This document shows, one piece after another, positions 54,011 through 64,000 of a stretch of DNA of 64,000 nucleotides; the first letter of the stretch is position 1; every line of letters starts with the position of its first letter. Origin of the DNA: Glycine soja (taxonomy: Eukaryota; Streptophyta; Magnoliopsida; Fabales; Fabaceae); assembly GCF_004193775.1 (NCBI RefSeq), contig NC_041006.1, forward strand, positions 26,782,163-26,846,162. The letters are read 5' to 3'. The notes under the pieces were generated by a model. That model did no database searches, was not told the DNA's origin, and saw only the letters and a program-made list of their open reading frames with translations. The translations under genes and the position numbers were made by a program.

Positions 54011-55445
54011 GGTTTCCTACCAAAACATAAAGCAGAAGATGAAGTTCGGTATTCAAGAATTGCCGGTACTTACAAATGAGTTTCACTACCCTGGTAGAGA
54101 AGCTGTTAATGACAAATTCAATTGTCTCATTGACAATATTTGGAATATTCCAAAAAATACAAATAATAATGAGCAGTTTGTTTGTTCAGTAAAAAAGGGC
54201 ATCATCTGTGCTCTATACAATTTATGCATTGCAGATAACCATGGAGTTCCTCTTCTTACAAAAGCCTCTCCTTCTGGAAAAGGTTATACAGCTTTTGTCC
54301 TGTTATCAGGACCGCATAAAGGTGTTTATACCAATTTTAAAGACCTTTGCCTTGCAAAGGAGGGTATTCAAAGCCCAATCTATAAAGGTTTCTATTCAAG
54401 GGAAGAAGCAGAAAAAGCCCTTGAATTAAATACCACAGACATTAATAAAATTAAAAGGTCTCTTGAACCAGAAAACCCGACTATAGTTATAAACGCTGAC
54501 CAAACCAAGACCAGCCAAAAGACCTATAAAGACACAGTCAGCCCAAATGTCCCAGGCTCAATAAATGACCTAAACTTAGACAATTTTAAGAAAATACAAA
54601 GTTTATTGTTTAAGGTACACAATAACCAAACCCAAATTCCGGGACTCTACATAGGTGTACATGCTTATTTTAACCAAAAATTTGTATGCATCAATAAAAC
54701 CCCATACTGCCAAGACAAAACCAATTGTCCTTGCAAGATAAAATTCCTCTTTAGAAAAGCCAGACTAGACATTGACCAGTTTAAGTCCTTCGGATATGAG
54801 GACTTAGCAATTTCCGCAAAAAGTCTATTGGACTATGGATGTTTGGAATCAATCCTGATTCCTCCATCTGATAGATTCGAGGGATTTAATTCCTCAATCA
54901 ATGAAACCATAAACTTAATCCAAGCAGAAATGATGGACTACATTGCCATCAAGATAACAACCTGCCCGAGCAATTTCACTGCTCAGAATTATCCTTGCCA
55001 TGTTATGAAACTCTTAGTAGAGGATCATAGAGATTATCCCTGCCTATTCGATGATGAATACGAAAGCTGGGATGTACAAGGTAATACACAATACCAATAT
55101 AGCCTTATGAGGGCACAAATTCAGGGCTATCAATGGTTCTTCTCAGAAGAGGAAAAACGTGAGTTTGATCTGATAAAAGAAACTCATGACACAAAGCTTT
55201 TCTTGCCCTTATACAATGGAAAATTTTTCATTCCCTTCTCGGTGGATCATAACAACAAACTGGTTCAGTTCTTCCAGAAAGAGAAAAAAGACAAGGAGAT
55301 TTATGAAGCCAGCGGATGTCATGGACAACAAACTCCTCCTTTCCCTTCTACTGAAATGCCAATGGAAGATTCATCTGACATTTTCTGTTCTGGGAATATC
55401 CAAGATGAAGAAGATGTTACGATCACAAAGTCAACTAAGAGTTAA
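53997..55445 (+). CDS. Pararetroviral transactivator/viroplasmin-type protein (ORF VI-like), intact
   Basis: This is an open frame of 482 codons from the ATG at 53997, chosen over an upstream in-frame ATG at 53952 because it overlaps the RNase H stop by only 14 nt. Residues about 95-145 match the caulimovirus viroplasmin domain (GYTAF...SGPHKGVYTNF...YKGFYSREEAEKAL), the fold also found at the N-terminus of RNase H1. A Cys-rich patch follows (CQDKTNCPCK, about residue 240). The C-terminal half has no motif that I recognise and ends acidic. In caulimoviruses this protein permits translation of the polycistronic RNA and forms inclusion bodies. It is the only viral ORF here without a visible lesion. 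Confidence 0.82.
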   Translation: MKPCKVSYQNIKQKMKFGIQELPVLTNEFHYPGREAVNDKFNCLIDNIWNIPKNTNNNEQFVCSVKKGIICALYNLCIADNHGVPLLTKASPSGKGYTAFVLLSGPHKGVYTNFKDLCLAKEGIQSPIYKGFYSREEAEKALELNTTDINKIKRSLEPENPTIVINADQTKTSQKTYKDTVSPNVPGSINDLNLDNFKKIQSLLFKVHNNQTQIPGLYIGVHAYFNQKFVCINKTPYCQDKTNCPCKIKFLFRKARLDIDQFKSFGYEDLAISAKSLLDYGCLESILIPPSDRFEGFNSSINETINLIQAEMMDYIAIKITTCPSNFTAQNYPCHVMKLLVEDHRDYPCLFDDEYESWDVQGNTQYQYSLMRAQIQGYQWFFSEEEKREFDLIKETHDTKLFLPLYNGKFFIPFSVDHNNKLVQFFQKEKKDKEIYEASGCHGQQTPPFPSTEMPMEDSSDIFCSGNIQDEEDVTITKSTKS

Positions 55446-55631
55446 AGACAAATGTATTCTGCCTAAACACAGTTAATATCCAAGGCAGGAATCTTTACTA
55501 TTTCATAGATTAGACATTGAGCTTATCTATAATAAATGTATTTGTAAAGGACAGCCCTGTGACAAAGTAAATGAACAGTAATTTTACTGTTCTTGACTGA
55601 AGGGGTTTTGTCTTGTTATGTAAACTTTCTC

Positions 55632-55640
55632 TATATAAAG
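55632..55640 (+). promoter_or_regulatory. TATA box of the 35S-like pregenomic promoter
   Basis: TATATAAAG in the context CTCTATATAAAGGGTG, about 190 bp after the transactivator ORF. This is the position of the 35S-type promoter in caulimovirids. Confidence 0.7.
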
Positions 55641-55796
55641 GGTGTTGAGGTTCAGTTGAAGACACACGCTGACCAATATCATACCCAATAGTGAGAGAGA
55701 GAGAAACTGAAGAAAGAAAAACTTGTAATAGTTGTCTGTGCAATAATATCAAGTTCTTTTGTGCATCTTTCCCCTTCTTCCCTAAAAATTTTCTCC

Positions 55797-55802
55797 AATA
55801 AA
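55797..55802 (+). terminator. Poly(A) signal AATAAA of the pararetrovirus
   Basis: AATAAA lies about 160 nt after the TATA box. In caulimovirids the signal lies shortly downstream of the promoter, giving a terminally redundant RNA. Confidence 0.65.
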
Positions 55803-55898
55803 CTGTAAGTATGAATCTTACTATGTCTGGCTAATTCTTTTGAAGGCACCCTCAAGGGGCCTTAGTTATCTCTATTTGGAAAATGCGAATATGATTTA

Positions 55899-56030
55899 TC
55901 TCTCTCTCTCTCTCTCATTTTTTCTTTTGTGAACATCCTCTAATTTTTCCAACCTTTATTTATACTAATTCATAATAACTTAATCATCTAATTATTTGAC
56001 TAGATCTTATCTTTTTATCTAAGATTAAAT
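55899..56030. repeat. Host direct repeat flanking the pararetrovirus (right copy)
   Basis: A longer TC tract is followed by CTTTTGTGAACATCCTCTAA through TTATCTAAGATTAAAT. It is identical to 49573-49696 except for three simple-sequence length differences. Host sequence then continues (AAATATAATATCTTATCTC). Confidence 0.88.
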
Positions 56031-57568
56031 AAATATAATATCTTATCTCTTTTTTTTTTTGGAATATCTTTATTTTACCATACTTATCTCAGATATACAT
56101 ATAAGATAAAACTAACATATTTAAAATAGAGGATATAACAAATAGCTTATCTTTTGTTGTTTTATTTAAACTATATATTTTCTATTGTTGTCAAATATAA
56201 ATATTTTATTTTTGGGATGCTAAGAAAAGTATCGATTCTCGAACAACGGTTGCGTCGGTACACATGAATAGACATTAGAGGACATTTTCCCATTGACTAT
56301 AGGGTCATACCCCCTAACTCTCGATATGACCATCTCTCTAACTCTAACATGCTTTCACTATCACATTCATCCATTCCTTTCCTTTTCCTCATAATGCATG
56401 TTGATCCACATGAAGCTTCTGACCTTTAAGCCTTCTCTGTTGTGCACACATACAAAGTAACAAGAGAGGAAGGAAATTAACTCTCTTCCCTCTCTTGGGC
56501 CACCATTATTAATATGGCCCCTTAAGTGGAATATTCCACTTCACACAAAATCACATCGTGTTACACATCACATCATTTAACATCAAACATCATCAACCAA
56601 ATAATAACTTTGCAAAGGGTTGGATTGGATACCCTTGGACCCAATCTCAAATCATGGCAATTCATAACAATATATTATCAATAAGCTTACAATCATAAAC
56701 ATGCATCATTCTTTGTCAAGTGGTCACATTCACTTGGTCTTATAACTCATAACATATAAATTTCCATGAATCCCAAATCATAATTCATCAATCAAAAGTA
56801 GACAAACATTTATGCAAATCACCATTTATTTATTTCATACATAGTCTACAAATTAAAGTCATTACTCTATCTCATTTAGATTTGTACACCATAGCTAAAC
56901 TTGATAGTTAAATTCCCATTGATGTACAAATTCATTTTGGGAAAATCATATATGTATATGTAGGTTGTCAAACATGAGGGACTCATTTTTAAATTAAAAA
57001 ATTCCCAAATCCACTCCCATTAAACCCAAGCCCGAACGACCCTTGCACATTTTTCTTAAAATTCACAAAACTTGTTTTCTAATTTCCAAGAGTTGTAGAA
57101 GTCTGAAATTCGCAAGCTTTATGTTGAACTCAAGGTTTTCAAATATGGTGGATTCATTCCAATGGTCAAAATTAACAAAAACTGAGCCTTTATATGCAGT
57201 TCGTGCAAAACAAAGTTGTATTTACTAAAATAGGACAAAACTTGAAGTTGTGGTTCCATAAGCTATAACTCAAATGGGGTATATTTTATGTCCAACCCTA
57301 GGTTTTAAGACCTAGTGAGTTCATTTTTGAGGTCCAAAAATACAAATTCCAGCCCCCACATTAAATATTTCGAAAACAAAGTGTTACTCACACATAATAT
57401 GACCTAAACTTAAAATTTCAATTCCAAATGGTATACAGCCCCAAATGAGACAAATTATATATGTGTCCCTAGGTACCCATAATTCACAAATAATGCACGA
57501 GTCTATTGCAGTGCCATTTCACAGAGTTACGAGTTTCATCAAAATATAAGGAAATGCACAAAACAATG
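56031..57568. other. Repeat-like sequence of unresolved class
   Basis: No coding frame. It is less AT-rich than normal spacer, with phrases such as CTCGAACAACGGTTGCGTCG and stretches of CATCACATCA. It looks like untranslated retroelement DNA, but I found no termini. Gypsy element B is inserted at its right side. Confidence 0.4.
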
Positions 57569-58551
57569 TGATGTAGCTCCATATAGAGCTTGTAGGCCTT
57601 GGATCTTCTTCATCAATGGAGTCTTTTGCTTCTTGAAGATCAATGATAGTGGAATGGAGAAGGAGAAAAGGTGATTGGAGATGCCACTTCAAGAAGAAGA
57701 TGAGTCAAGAACAAGCTCACCACCATAGGAAGCCATGGATAAGAGCTTGAAGGTAGGAAAAGATGAGCAGAGGGAAAGGGAGAGAAGGGGCACGAAATTT
57801 ATGCCTCAAATGAGGTCTAAACTTTGAATTTTAATTTCTCAAAATGATCAAAGTTGAAAAAATGCACACACAAGGCCTCTATTTATATCCTAAGTGTCAC
57901 ACAAAATTGGAGGGAAATTTGAATTTCTATTCAAATTTCACTTGAATTTGAATTTGTGGAGCCAAAATTTCACTAATTATGATTAGTGAATTTTAGCTAT
58001 GGTTTAGCCCACTAATCCAAGATCAAGTCCAAGATTCTCTACTAAGTGTGCTTAGGTGTCATAAGCATGTAAAGCATGAAGGACATGCACAAAATGTGAC
58101 TATATGATGTGGCAATGGGGTGTAGCAAGCAAATGCTCACCTCCCCCTTAGGATGGTCCAAAATTTAATTGGATTGAGATTCTACCAATTCAATTAAATT
58201 TCTCTCCCAACACACACACATCAAATAGTGCACTTAATGCATATGAAATTACAAAACTACCTCTAATACAAAAATTAGTCTAGGTGCCCTAAAATACAAA
58301 GGCTAAAAAATCCTACATTACTAGGGTATCCTCCCTACACTATGGAGCCCTAAATCCAAGGCCCAAAAATAATGAAACCCTAATCTAATATGTACAAAGA
58401 TAAGTGGACTCATACTTAGTCCATTGGCCCAAAATCTACCCTAAGGCTCATGAGAACTGTAGGGCCTTCTCCTGCATTTCTGGCCCAATCTTCTTGGAGT
58501 CTTCTAGCCATGGCTTTGGTGATGGGTCCCCTCCTTGGGAGGATTGCATCA
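57569..58551 (-). repeat. Element B 3' LTR
   Basis: It starts TGATGTAGC and ends TTGCATCA on the plus strand (TGATG...CATCA). The right end is fixed by the adjacent polypurine tract. The left end is inferred from similarity to the start of element C's LTR (TGATGGAAGC) and has no second copy in the window, so it is less certain. About 983 bp. Confidence 0.65.
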
Positions 58552-59852
58552 TCCCCTCCCTCTTGAAGAGGATTTGTCCTCAAATTTGTAGACCCCTCAT
58601 CATCTGAATCAGCTACACTTGCAAAAGGAACCAAATTAGTAATGTTAAAGGTGTTGCTAACTCCATACTCCTCTAGGAGGTCTAGCCTATAAGCATTGTT
58701 GTTGATCCTCTCCAAGACCTGAAAAGGTCCATCACCTCAGGGGCTAAGTTTGGACTTTCTCTCAGTAGGAAATCTATCCTTCCTAAGATGGAGCCAAACC
58801 CAACCCCCTTTATTAAGCACCAACTCCTTCCTTTCTCTATTGCCTTTAGCTGCAGACACCTTTATTTGGTTCTCTATTTGGTTCCTAACCCTCTCATGTA
58901 ATTTCTTCACTAACTCTGACCTAGATACCCCTTCTTTATGTATAAAAGAGGTGTCAAGTGGAAGGGGAATTAGGTCCAAAGGTGTGAAAGGATTGAACCC
59001 ATAGACAACCTCAAAAGGTGACTACTTGGTAGTTCTATGAACCTCTCTATTATAGGAAAACTCCACATGAGGAAGGTATTCATCCCAAGACTTGTGATTG
59101 CCTTTTAGGAGAGCCCTTAATAATATGGATAGAGATCTATTCACTACCTCTGTCTGGCCATTAGTCTGTGGGTGACAAATGGTGGAGAAAAAGAGCTTAG
59201 TTCCTAGCTTAGCCCATAAAGTTTTCCAAAAATGGCTAAGGAACTTAGCATCTCAATCAGACAAAATAGTCTTAGGCAAACCATAAAGCCTCACAACTTC
59301 TCTAAAAAAAAGTCTTGAGATATGACTAGCATCATCTACCTTGTGGCATGGTATGAAATGTGTCATCTTGCTAAACCTATCCACCACCACAAAGATAGAG
59401 TCTACACCCCTCTGGGTCCTAGGAAGCCCAAGGACAAAGTCTATACTTATATCTACCCAGGGTGCAGATGGAATGGGTAAGGGTGTGTATAGCCCATAAG
59501 GCATCACCCTAGACTTGGCTTGTAAACAAGCCACACACCTAGCGCAATACCTATGGACATCTTTTTTCATATGGGGCCAAAAGAATTTTTCCTTGAGGAA
59601 GACAAGAGTCTTATCAATTCCAAAATGCTCCATTAGCCCACCCTCATGGCTCTCTTTGACCAACAACTTTCTAATGGATCCTTGGGGTATACAAATCCTT
59701 CTCTCCTTGAGCAAATACCCCTTAGCAATGTAGAATCCATCTTGGGCCTTGTGCCCACAGTTAGCATAAATGGGAGAGAAGTACTCATCAGAAACATACA
59801 ATTCCCTTATGTTATCAAATCCTAAAATTTGAGCTCCAAGGGAAGAAAGCAA
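58416..59852 (-). pseudogene. Element B integrase
   Basis: The open piece 59253-59852 contains the HHCC zinc domain ([11 protein letters not shown]...CARCVAC). It also has the first catalytic Asp of the DDE core in [12 protein letters not shown] and the second in TILSD, followed at once by a TGA at 59250-59252. The frame continues with the catalytic Glu in GQTEVVNR (about 59148), another stop near 59020, and the C-terminal domain (WVWLHLRKDRFP at 58979-58737). After one more stop comes PFQVLERINNNAYRLD in 58416-58715. The last 136 bp lie inside the LTR (ARRLQEDWARNAGEGP). Confidence 0.87.
58552..58563 (-). other. Element B polypurine tract
   Basis: AGAGGGAGGGGA on the minus strand, directly before the LTR start TGATGCAATCC. 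Confidence 0.75.
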
Positions 59853-61030
59853 TGTGTGTCTCCTAGAAAGAGCATCTACAACTACATTAGTTTTTCCCTT
59901 TTTGTATTTGATAACATATGGAAATTGCTCTAGGAACTCTACCCATTTTGCATGCCTCTTGTTTAACTTGCATTTCCCTCTAATGTACTTAAGTGATTCA
60001 TGATCACTATGAATAACAAACTCCTTGGAAACAAGGTAATGTTCCCAAGTTTGGAGGGCTCTAACTAAGGCATAAAGCTCCTAATCATATGTAGGGTACT
60101 TGAAAGCATCATCATGAAGTTTCTCACTAAAGTAAGCAATAGGGTGCCCACCTTGCAACAACACAACTCCCACACCTACACCAGAGGCATCGCACTCTAG
60201 CTCAAAAGTTTTAGAAAAGTCAGGGAGAGCTAGAACGAGTGCCTTAGTGAGCTTTTCTTTGAGCAAAGAAAATGCTTGCTCTTGTCTCTCTCCCATGTGA
60301 ATGCCACATTCTTCTTCGCCAACTCATTGAGTGGCAAAGCAAGTGTAGAGAAATTAGGAACAAACCTTCTATAGAAACTTGTCAACCCCTAGAAGCTCCT
60401 AATATCTCCTACACTTTTTGGGGTGGGCCATTCTTCGATGGCCTTGATTTTCTCAGGGTCCACATGGACCCCATTTTTGCTAACCACAAAACCTAAGAAG
60501 ACTACACTATCGACACAAAAGGTGCATTTATCTATATTAGCAAAGAGAGTGTGTTTCCTAAGAACTAAAAGAACTTGCCTTAGATGTCCGAAGTGATCAT
60601 CTAGGTCCTTACTATAGACTAAGATATCATCAAAATAAACAACTACAAACCTACCTATGAACTCCTTTAGGACATGATTCATTAGCCTCATGAAGGTGCT
60701 TGGTGCATTAGTGAGCCCAAAAGCCATCACTAGCCACTCATACAACCCAAACTTGGTCTTGAAAGCGATTTTCCACCCATCACCTTCTCTCATCCTTATT
60801 TGGTGGTAACCACTTTTAAGATCAATTTTGGAAAATATGTTTGCACCATGCAACTCATCAAGCATAGGAATTGGGTGCCTATACTTCACTGTTATGTTGT
60901 TGATGGCCCTCCAATCTGTACACATTCTCCAGTTACCATCCTTCTTGGGCACCAACAACACAGGCATAACATAAGGACTTAGGCTCTCTTGGACCCAGCC
61001 CTTCTCTAACAATTCCTTAACTTAGGATTC
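59853..61030 (-). pseudogene. Element B reverse transcriptase and RNase H
   Basis: RT is open from 61012 to 60389. It has [33 protein letters not shown] and [12 protein letters not shown] (P to A in the usual MPFGL), the catalytic YFDD at 60626-60637, and [12 protein letters not shown] frame break follows. The piece 60081-60296 then carries the RT connection and RNase H start (FELECDASGVGVG...IAYFSEKLHDD) and ends at a TAG. RNase H continues through [10 protein letters not shown] toward 59853. All catalytic blocks are recognisable, but the protein is interrupted several times. Confidence 0.88.
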
Positions 61031-62047
61031 AATCTCCTTGGTCTCTTGAGGATTAGTCTTATAAGCTGGCCTATTAGGAAGGCTTGTTCCTAGGACTAAG
61101 TCTATTTGGTGTTCTATTCCCCTAAGAGGAGGTAACCCAAGGGCTATCTCTTTGGGAAATAAATCACCAAATTTCTATAAGAGTTCTTGGACCTTTAGGG
61201 GAATGGTCTCAAGTGGGGGAATTGTGGCAGTGCTAAGGGAAGTCTCCCTTGAGAGGAGAAGGTAGAAAGATTGCTTGAGAAGAAGAGCTCTCTTAATATC
61301 TCCTTTTGTTGCAAAATGACTCTCATTCTTTACAACTTTCTTAGAGGAACACCTTTCCTTTTTTTCCTTCTCCTTGACCTTTAGAGCTAAGGCCTTACTA
61401 TCCTTTTTTTTTTCTTTTGTTTTTCTAACTTTTCCTCATCCCTCTTGTCCTTCATTGTAAGTTGATCCTTAGCTACCTATGAAGGTGTTTAAGGATGCAA
61501 CACAAATTTAGTGTCAAGATGGGTGAGGGTAATCTCATTAGGCCATTGTAAATGATCTTCCTATCAAATTGTCATGGCCTTCCTAAAAGAATATGCCATA
61601 CCTCCATGGGAACTATATCACAATTAACTTCATCCTTATATGTCCCAATAAAGAAAGGTACCTTCACTTATTGGGTAACTATCATTTCCCCTTGCTCATT
61701 GAGCCATTGAAGTTTATAAGGTTTTGGGTGGGGAATGATAGTGAGGTTTAACTTGGAAACTAATCTTGTGCTACAACAATTCCACAAGATCCACTATCCA
61801 CAATGAGAGAACAAGTTTTATCTAAAATTTTGCATCTTGTATGAAAGATGTTCTCTCTTTGGAATTGAGATAGATCACAAGATTGACCTCCAAGGAGCCT
61901 TCTAACCATTAGGAGGTCACCTTCTTCATGGGGGTAGACTTCCTCACTAGACTCTTCTCCCCTTACTTCATCTTCACTTCTACTAGAGGAAGGGGAAGAA
62001 GTAGTCTCCTCTTGACTACTATAAATGTCTTGACCCCTCATAATCAT
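61031..62047 (-). pseudogene. Element B protease and linker
   Basis: The piece 61760-62047 is a Ser/Glu-rich linker after the nucleocapsid, then ENIFHTRCKI and the protease motif LIVDSGSC. As in element A, DSGS replaces DSGA. Further toward 61031 the frame is broken, with a Lys-rich linker and the conserved EIPLGLPPLRGIE-type entry to RT near 61130. Confidence 0.75.
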
Positions 62048-62344
62048 GGTTTTCTTTGTGGGGTATTGAGAGACAATGTGACCTCTCCCAAGACATTTGA
62101 AGCATTTAATTGCTAGTCCTTGCTTGGGAACTAGTCTTAGAGGTGGGTTTTTCTATGGTCTTACCCTTATCTTTTGGGTTTTGAAGGTGCAACCCACAAA
62201 ATTCCTTGGATAAGAGTGAAAGCCATAAGATTTTGAAGAAGACTTTCTTTTAAGTTGTTGCTCCACTCTTATACAAAGTTGGACTAGCTCATCTAGGTCC
62301 TTATATGGAAGAGGTTCAACCTTGTCCCTTACTTCCATATTAAG
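62048..62344 (-). pseudogene. Element B gag, C-terminal part
   Basis: The open piece 62153-62338 holds the end of the gag domain (EVRDKVEPLPYKDLDELVQL and RVEQQLKRKSS). Just downstream, in another frame, the nucleocapsid knuckle reads CFKCLGRGHIVSQY, in which the last cysteine of CX2CX4HX4C is a tyrosine. The gag is cut at 62344 by element C. Confidence 0.8.
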
Positions 62345-63113
62345 TGATGGAAGCTTGCTTGTGGGGCTTCTATGGAGGCTGGATCTTTGAGCTTCAATGA
62401 GGTCCTTTAATGGTGATTTTCCACCATGGAGATGCAGCGGAAGACAAAGGAGAAGAGGTGAGAGGAGGCACCATCCACTAGGGAATAAGCCATGGAAGAA
62501 GGAGCTTCACCACCAAGATGAGCCTTGGATAAGAAGCTTGGAGAGGATGCTTCAATGAAGGAAAAGAAAGAGGTAGAGAAAGAGAGAGAGGGGAGCACGA
62601 AATTGAAGGAATAAAAGAGGTAGAGAAGTGGAACTTTGAAGTATGTCTCACAAGACTCTCATTCATCAAAGTTACAACAAGTGTTACACATGCTTCTATT
62701 TATTGACTAGGTAGCTTACTTGAGAAGCTTTCTTAAGAAAACTTCCTTGAGAAGCTTCTTTGAGAAAACTTCCTTGAGAAGCTAGAGCTTAGGTACACAC
62801 ACCCATCTAAAAACTAAGCTCACCTCCTTGACAAAATACATGAAAATACAAAAAAAAGTCCCTACTACAAATACTACTCAAAATGCCCTGAAATATAAGG
62901 CTAAAACCCTATACTACTAGAATGGTCAAAATACACGACCCAAAAGAAGGAAAAATATTCTAATATTTACAAAGAAGAGTGGATCCAACCTTGACCCATG
63001 GGCTAAAAAATCTACCCTAAGGTTCATGAGAACCCTAGGGCCTTCTTTAGTAGCTCTAGCCCAAGCCTCTTGGAGTCTTCTATTCAATACCCTTGGGGGG
63101 TAGGATTGCATCA
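62345..63113 (-). repeat. Element C 3' LTR
   Basis: TGATGGAAGC...GGATTGCATCA on the plus strand. The left edge is fixed by the end of element B's gag homology and the right edge by the purine tract (GGTGGAGGGGA, minus strand) at 63114. It contains CTTGAGAAGCTTTCTT-type repeats near 62725-62790 and encodes the pol C-terminus on the minus strand (RRLQEAWARATKEGP). Confidence 0.82.
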
Positions 63114-63995
63114 TCCCCTCCACCTTGGAAAGGATTTGACCTCAAATCCTGAGGTTCTTCATACTCTGGGCTCCTTCCCTTGACACCTGTAAAAAGAATA
63201 AAAACATATGTATTAGTGGTGTTGGGTATGTTAGAGTAGGGTAAGGTCTGAAAACTCCTTTCATGGACATCTTCCCATGAGGGAACATGGTTCCTCACCA
63301 ACTCAATGAGTGGTGCTACAAGTATAGAAAAATATGGGGCAAACCTTTTGTAAAAGTTTGTTAAGTCATGGCAGCCCCAGATTTCCCTTATACTTGGTGG
63401 AGTGGGCCAATCAGGAATGATCTTTATTCTCTTAGGGTCCTTGGGAACCCCTTGATCACTATTTAAAAAATTAAGGAAAGTAATGCAATAAAGCGTACCT
63501 TTTTCTGTATTTTTATGTTGATTATTCCTACAAAAAAATATGACAAAACCTAAGGTGTCCCATATGAGCACCTAAGTTTGTATTGAAACCAAAAATAAGA
63601 ACAAACCTACCTAATGAGTCCCTATGTACATGAATCATGAAGACGTTGGGTGCATGATTGATTTTACAAAAGAGGGTTGCAACACTCAACAAATTCATCA
63701 TATCACTTATTGTAGGGATTTGGTGCCTAATAATACTTATTTTGGGCACCAACAAAGCACAAGGATTTAAGCTCTTACGAACCAAACCTTCATCCAACAA
63801 CTCCTTTACTTGAGGAATAACCTCAAGCCCAAGAGGTGTGACAGTGCTAACAAGTGTTTTTTTACAAAAGAGAAAATGTGGAGGTTGTCTAAGAGGGAAA
63901 GTTTCTTTAATGTTTGTCTTTATTGTAAAATGAGTTTCCTTCTTAGCTAAACTCTTGGAGGAGACACTTACCTCCTTACACTTCTCTTTAATCAC
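63080..63995 (-). pseudogene. Element C pol remnants
   Basis: The piece 63528-63995 has the RT entry (KELLDEGLVRKSLNPCALLVPK) followed by a strongly deleted palm in which the YFDD block is no longer recognisable. The piece 63080-63571 continues with the RT connection (IPDWPTPPSIREI, FYKRFAPYFSILVAPL). It then jumps within a short distance to PQDLRSNPFQGGGDDAILP, the tail after integrase. RNase H and integrase are therefore missing, as in element A. Confidence 0.8.
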
Positions 63996-64000
63996 TAATG

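Larger units (their letters stand above)
57569..62344 (-). mobile_element. Ty3-gypsy element B (visible part), interrupted by element C
   Basis: Minus-strand element with its 3' LTR at 57569-58551, then integrase, RNase H, RT, protease and the C-terminal part of gag. At 62344 the gag is cut by element C; the 5' part and the 5' LTR must lie beyond the window. All pol domains are present in order, with a handful of stops. Motif style ([34 protein letters not shown]) and the LTR-overlapping C-terminus place it with elements A and C, probably CRM-like chromoviruses. Confidence 0.9.
62345..64000 (-). mobile_element. Ty3-gypsy element C (runs off the window)
   Basis: It starts with a 769-bp 3' LTR (62345-63113) inserted in element B's gag, followed by a very reduced pol. 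The target duplication cannot be checked because the other end is outside. The visible pol pieces show large internal deletions, so this copy is non-autonomous. Confidence 0.85.

Noticed and set aside
58404..59004. Plus-strand ORFs at the right end (58404-58607, 58750-59004)
   Set aside because: They are antisense to the integrase tail of gypsy element B.

Overview
This window is nuclear DNA of a dicot plant, most probably a legume close to soybean. The species is inferred from the style of the repeats and from the HSFB1 sequence; it was not tested by a search. The DNA is AT-rich. It holds two well-supported host genes, and most of the rest is transposon-derived or featureless AT-rich spacer.

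Layout. 0-3.6 kb: spacer with a 190-bp tandem duplication and a 0.6-kb inverted-repeat element. 3.6-7.8 kb: a decayed plus-strand Ty1-copia fragment interrupted by a 1.72-kb solo LTR with a 5-bp target duplication. 10.7-11.2 kb: a solo LTR carrying 5S-rRNA-derived sequence (Cassandra-type TRIM). 12.3-17.6 kb: a complete-ended, minus-strand Ty3-gypsy element with both LTRs, PBS, PPT and target duplication, but lacking integrase. 17.76-18.42 kb: a third solo LTR. 18.5-26.5 kb: MITE-like and foldback repeats, including a 1.7-kb imperfect palindrome.

26.5-30.2 kb: a class B heat-shock factor of the HSFB1 type, with two overlapping upstream ORFs in its leader; the second uORF peptide is strikingly aromatic. 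30.2-39.4 kb: spacer with a 197-bp (CT)n tract. 39.4-47.9 kb: a seven-exon minus-strand gene for a protein of about 2,346 residues with a PRRC2/BAT2-N-like start, a long charged coiled coil and an acidic block.

48.3-56.0 kb: a 550-bp tandem duplication, then a 6.2-kb fragment of an endogenous caulimovirid (plant pararetrovirus). The fragment has a coat-protein region, a protease/RT/RNase H region, an uninterrupted transactivator-type ORF and a 35S-like promoter/poly(A) block. It is bracketed by a direct duplication of about 125 bp of host DNA and carries several stop codons and a frameshift, so it looks non-functional.

57.6-64 kb: two nested minus-strand Ty3-gypsy elements. The outer one (B) has a nearly complete but broken pol, and its gag is interrupted by the second (C), which runs off the right edge. 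All three gypsy elements look like one lineage: their pol reading frame ends inside the 3' LTR, as in CRM-type chromoviruses, and two of the three have lost the RNase H-integrase interval.

No tRNA gene, CRISPR array or bacterial-type operon was seen.
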